Origin: Paractinoplanes rishiriensis | GTDB taxonomy: Bacteria > Actinomycetota > Actinomycetes > Mycobacteriales > Micromonosporaceae | Assembly: GCF_016862375.1 (NCBI RefSeq) | Contig: NZ_BOMV01000098.1 | Span: 1 to 39,612 of the forward strand | Direction of reading: 5' to 3' | Length of the DNA: 39,612 nucleotides | In this document: in pieces, positions 37,164 to 39,612 of the stretch | Position numbering within the stretch: position 1 is the stretch's first letter | How the letters are laid out: every line of letters starts with the position of its first letter | Made by a program: the position numbers and the translations under genes | The notes under the pieces: generated by a model | Database searches by the model: none | Told to the model about the DNA's origin: nothing | What the model saw: only the letters and a program-made list of their open reading frames with translations

Positions 37164-37723
37164 CGACGCGAGTTCTCTGCATTGTGGTCTGTGGCGCCGG
37201 GCCAGCGGATCGGGTCGGCCGCCTTGTCGAGGATGCGCGCCGTGAACGGTGGACGGTACGCATCGTTGCCACGCCTACGGCGACGGGATTCATTGATGCT
37301 CAGGCACTTGCAGTCCAATGCGGAGCAGCGGTGCGCAGCGACTACCGCGCCAGCGCCGAGACGGGACCACGCGCAAGCGCCGCGGACGCGATGATCGTCG
37401 CACCGGCCACTTATAACTCAATCAACAAGCTGGCGACCGGTATCAACGACACGTACGCACTCAATGTCGTTTCTGAAGCAATCGGACGCCGCAGACCAGT
37501 GGCGATCATGCCCTTCGTCAATGCTGCTCTGGCCGCGCGGACGCCCTTCACCGAAGCTGTGCGATCGTTACGTTCTGAAGGTGTGCACATCGTATATGGC
37601 CCAGGACAGTGGGAGCCGCATCAGCCAGGTGAAGGAGGCTCACGACTGGACGGCTTCCCGTGGAGCCTTGCGTTGTCTGCGGTCACTGAGTTAGGTCGAA
37701 CAGTCAAGCCGACCAAATCATGA
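37160..37723 (+). CDS. flavoprotein (HFCD/phosphopantothenoylcysteine-decarboxylase-like fold)
   Basis: 187 aa. Features of the homo-oligomeric flavin-containing Cys decarboxylase fold: N-terminal Rossmann start RVLCIVVCGAGPADRVGRLV, VRIVATPTATGFIDAQAL, the PASANT-like flavin-binding stretch IVAPATYNSINKLATGINDT, and a substrate-clamp-like MPFVNAALAARTPF. Members decarboxylate C-terminal or conjugated cysteines or serve as small flavin oxidases; actinomycete stand-alone forms are mostly uncharacterised. ATG at 37160 is taken because it overlaps the truncated XRE stop as ATGA; the ribosome binding site is weak, which agrees with coupled translation. Confidence 0.85.
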   Translation: MTTRVLCIVVCGAGPADRVGRLVEDARRERWTVRIVATPTATGFIDAQALAVQCGAAVRSDYRASAETGPRASAADAMIVAPATYNSINKLATGINDTYALNVVSEAIGRRRPVAIMPFVNAALAARTPFTEAVRSLRSEGVHIVYGPGQWEPHQPGEGGSRLDGFPWSLALSAVTELGRTVKPTKS

Positions 37724-37768
37724 ACAGTCATCGAGTGTGTGGACGACGCCGTAGAGGTAACGGGTGAG

Positions 37769-39178
37769 ATGGTAGTCGCGCGGGAGGGGAATCGCGGGAA
37801 GAACTGGAAGCTGATCGCTGCCCGCGAGCGCCGGACCATGCCCGACGGTGAGCCGATGCAGCCGCAGGATGTTGCGGAGGCGATGAACGTGTTCCTCTGG
37901 GCCGAGCACCAGAGGAACCCCAAGTCGCCGGAGCCGACGATTCTTGATCATCGGTTCGTGCTCGCGTACGAGGCCGGCCGGTACTGGTGGCCGTCCGCCC
38001 ACTACCGTGCTGCCTTCCGGCACGTGCTGGACGTCGCCACTGACGCCGAGCTCGGCTTCACCCCGAAACGGCAACGCCGTGACCGCACCCGTACGGCTGT
38101 CTTGCCAAGCGGGCCGTCGGCGGCGTCCGAGAGTTCGTCGGTGGAAGAGCGGAATCGGCGTGGTCTCTCTGAAGGGAGTGACTGGCGTTCTTTGCGGGTG
38201 GGTGGTTTGCTCTCGGCTCTATATGGGCTCGGCGAAGCCACCATGGACCTCGATGATCTGAATCGGTTTCATGCGGTTGTGCGTGATGCCAGTCGCGTCC
38301 TCGGCGCGGATCTGGTCCGCTACCTCGGCGAACGGCTAGATCGATGCGCTAATGACGACGGGGTGCGTGGCCCGCGTCATGCTTTGCCGGGAACGCTTGG
38401 GGTTCTGGCGCTAGTGCAGCACTCAGTGCGGGACGTCAAGCCTCAGGTCAGGCGACCACTGTTGGCTGTCGGTTCGCGTGCGGCCGAGTTTGCTGGCTGG
38501 CTCTATCGCGACTGCGGTCAGTCCTCCGCGGCGGACTACTGGCGTGACCGAGCTTGCGAGTGGGCTGTGGAGTCCGCCGACTTTGCGATGCCCGGCTATC
38601 TGCTAGTCAAGAAGAGCCAATCGGCGTGGGACAACCGAGACGCCAGCAAGATGCTAGGGCTGGCCCAGGCAGTTCGGGAAGGGCCGTGGAGGCTTCCGGC
38701 GCGTGTCATGGCAGAAGCCGCACAGCAACAGGCTCGGGGCATGGCGATGCTGCGCATCGGGCAACGCCAGGTAGACGACGTGCTAAAGGAGGCTCGGAGT
38801 CTATTGGATCTTGCCGCGGAGGACCGAACATCGCTGGCGGCTCACTATGACACGGCCCTTTTCGAAGTGCAGACTGCTATCTGCTACGTGGAGTGCGGTC
38901 GTCTTGAGGAAGCAGTCGATATCTACGAGTCAACGCTCACAGCTGCTTTGTTCTCGGCCCGCGACCTGGCCTACTTCTCGGCGTTGAAAGGCCAGGCGCT
39001 TGTAGCAGCGGGCCGTGTCGACGATGCCGCATTGACGGGCGCAACGACGCTCGGTACGGCCTTCGCGGCTGGCTCGGCGCGCACAGTGCGCGAACTGTCC
39101 AGGCTGCGTCACCGCCTCGAACCCTGGCGGGCCCGGCCAACCGTACGCGAGTTCCTACAGTTAATGGACGCTGTGTAG
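37769..39178 (+). CDS. XRE-TPR regulator, module copy 3
   Basis: 469 aa. Residues 1-100 are nearly identical to copy 1 (KLIAARERRTMPDGEPMQPQ and onward); the linker and C-terminal part are unrelated at sequence level to copy 1. The helical sensor region contains DLNRFHAVVRDASRVLGADL, GSRAAEFAGWLYRDCGQSSA, RVMAEAAQQQARGMAMLRIG and AHYDTALFEVQTAICYVECG, in line with TPR repeats. ATG at 37769 follows GAGGTAACGGGTGAG and matches the start position of the other copies. It converges on the hydrolase gene: its TAG (39176-39178) abuts that gene's stop with no spacer. Confidence 0.82.
   Translation: MVVAREGNRGKNWKLIAARERRTMPDGEPMQPQDVAEAMNVFLWAEHQRNPKSPEPTILDHRFVLAYEAGRYWWPSAHYRAAFRHVLDVATDAELGFTPKRQRRDRTRTAVLPSGPSAASESSSVEERNRRGLSEGSDWRSLRVGGLLSALYGLGEATMDLDDLNRFHAVVRDASRVLGADLVRYLGERLDRCANDDGVRGPRHALPGTLGVLALVQHSVRDVKPQVRRPLLAVGSRAAEFAGWLYRDCGQSSAADYWRDRACEWAVESADFAMPGYLLVKKSQSAWDNRDASKMLGLAQAVREGPWRLPARVMAEAAQQQARGMAMLRIGQRQVDDVLKEARSLLDLAAEDRTSLAAHYDTALFEVQTAICYVECGRLEEAVDIYESTLTAALFSARDLAYFSALKGQALVAAGRVDDAALTGATTLGTAFAAGSARTVRELSRLRHRLEPWRARPTVREFLQLMDAV
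37842..38040 (+). repeat. 199-bp exact repeat, copy B (DNA-binding module)
   Basis: Identical over 199 bases to 34538-34736. The repeat encodes most of the DNA-binding module of the regulator and stops where the two proteins become unrelated. Confidence 0.9.
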
Positions 39179-39612
39179 TCACTCCATGCGCAGCCACTCG
39201 GTGATCGATTGGACCGCCGCTGCCTGCCACTTTTGGGTGCGCGGATCGACATATTGAGGATCGTCGTGAGCTGCGATTCCGTGCTGTGCTCCGTCAATCT
39301 CAATGAGCTTGGCATTACCGGCAAGTCTGTCGACCAAATCGCGGGAGCTCTGCACAGGGATGAATGTATCCCCGGTGCCGTGCAGAACCAGGGTAGACAC
39401 CCGTACCTGCTCGACCGCCTGGTCGGGCCGCAGATGAAACACCTCGTTGAGTAGCGGACGGCCCAGCTTGAAGGTCGGCGAGTGGGTCAGGAACCCGTCC
39501 TGAAGGAGTTCTTTTCCGGCGTCCTCGTTGATCCGGTCGTCAGTCCAGTACGGCTTATCGTCGATGAAACGTTTCTTGTAATTGATCAGCGGATTGATCA
39601 GCACAAGCTTAG
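39179..39612 (-). CDS. alpha/beta-hydrolase, C-terminal part (runs off the window)
   Basis: The frame is open through base 39612, so the N-terminus with the nucleophile elbow is outside. The visible 144 residues end an alpha/beta-hydrolase: KLVLINPLINYKKRF, a cap helix, then STLVLHGTGDTFIPVQSSRD with the catalytic Asp in GTGD, and IDGAQHGIAAHDD with the catalytic His. These enzymes hydrolyse esters, amides or related bonds; the substrate is unknown. Its stop codon touches the stop of the convergent XRE-TPR gene, with no terminator between, so the two transcripts must overlap. Confidence 0.85.
   Translation of the reverse strand, partial: KLVLINPLINYKKRFIDDKPYWTDDRINEDAGKELLQDGFLTHSPTFKLGRPLLNEVFHLRPDQAVEQVRVSTLVLHGTGDTFIPVQSSRDLVDRLAGNAKLIEIDGAQHGIAAHDDPQYVDPRTQKWQAAAVQSITEWLRME

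Noticed and set aside
1..39612. tRNA gene or attachment site
   Set aside because: No cloverleaf or T-arm consensus was noticed in the gaps by eye, and no integrase gene is present; a tRNA search program was not available.

Overview
This is high-GC actinomycete DNA. The lineage call is inference, but several families are near-diagnostic: an XRE regulator with a DUF5753-type C-terminus followed by a DUF397 protein, a Methyltransf_19 (SAV2177-type) methyltransferase, an F420-type LLM oxidoreductase, a DUF4192 protein, and XRE-TPR regulators. I favour Micromonosporaceae or a near relative. No rRNA, tRNA, CRISPR array, integrase or transposase was seen. The gene content reads as an accessory island or plasmid-like segment.

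Left block (about 0.1-12.7 kb, all minus strand): a maintenance and protection cluster of a mobile element. In transcription order it holds a DprA/Smf-like protein, a DUF4192 protein, an N6-adenine-type methyltransferase split over three frames, a large ParB-like protein, a C5-cytosine methyltransferase, a small coupled gene, a protein with an ArdA-like C-terminus, several unrecognised small proteins, and a primase-polymerase. Many genes are joined by ATGA, GTGA or TAGTG overlaps. Where they are not, a strong GC hairpin usually lies just upstream of the next ribosome binding site.

Middle block (13-30.4 kb): a decayed plus-strand remnant at 13.2-13.5 kb; a 927-aa fusion of a nuclease-fold-like N-terminus, a beta-propeller-like middle and a Ser/Thr kinase, divergent from a 218-aa unknown; a 4-TM protein; a DEAD/DEAH helicase with four C-terminal helicase-associated repeats; a secreted S1 protease; a tightly overlapped GNAT / TraB-like / endonuclease-exonuclease-phosphatase operon; and an APC permease / unknown / PLP-decarboxylase operon.

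Right block (30.5-39.6 kb): a five-gene overlapping minus-strand operon (54 aa, 86 aa, 122 aa, Methyltransf_19 methyltransferase, helical-repeat protein) divergent from the XRE-DUF5753/DUF397 pair. Next come three copies of one XRE N-terminal module. Two are full XRE-TPR regulators and one is truncated, and two of the three are translationally coupled to flavin or F420-type enzymes. The window ends in a partial alpha/beta hydrolase. From about 34.4 kb the sequence is visibly less GC-rich than the rest.

A recurring oddity is that coding signal jumps frame by one base inside several genes (near 3.96, 5.53, 9.66, 9.93, 17.53 and 23.64 kb). Assembly indels or real decay are both possible, and raw reads would tell.
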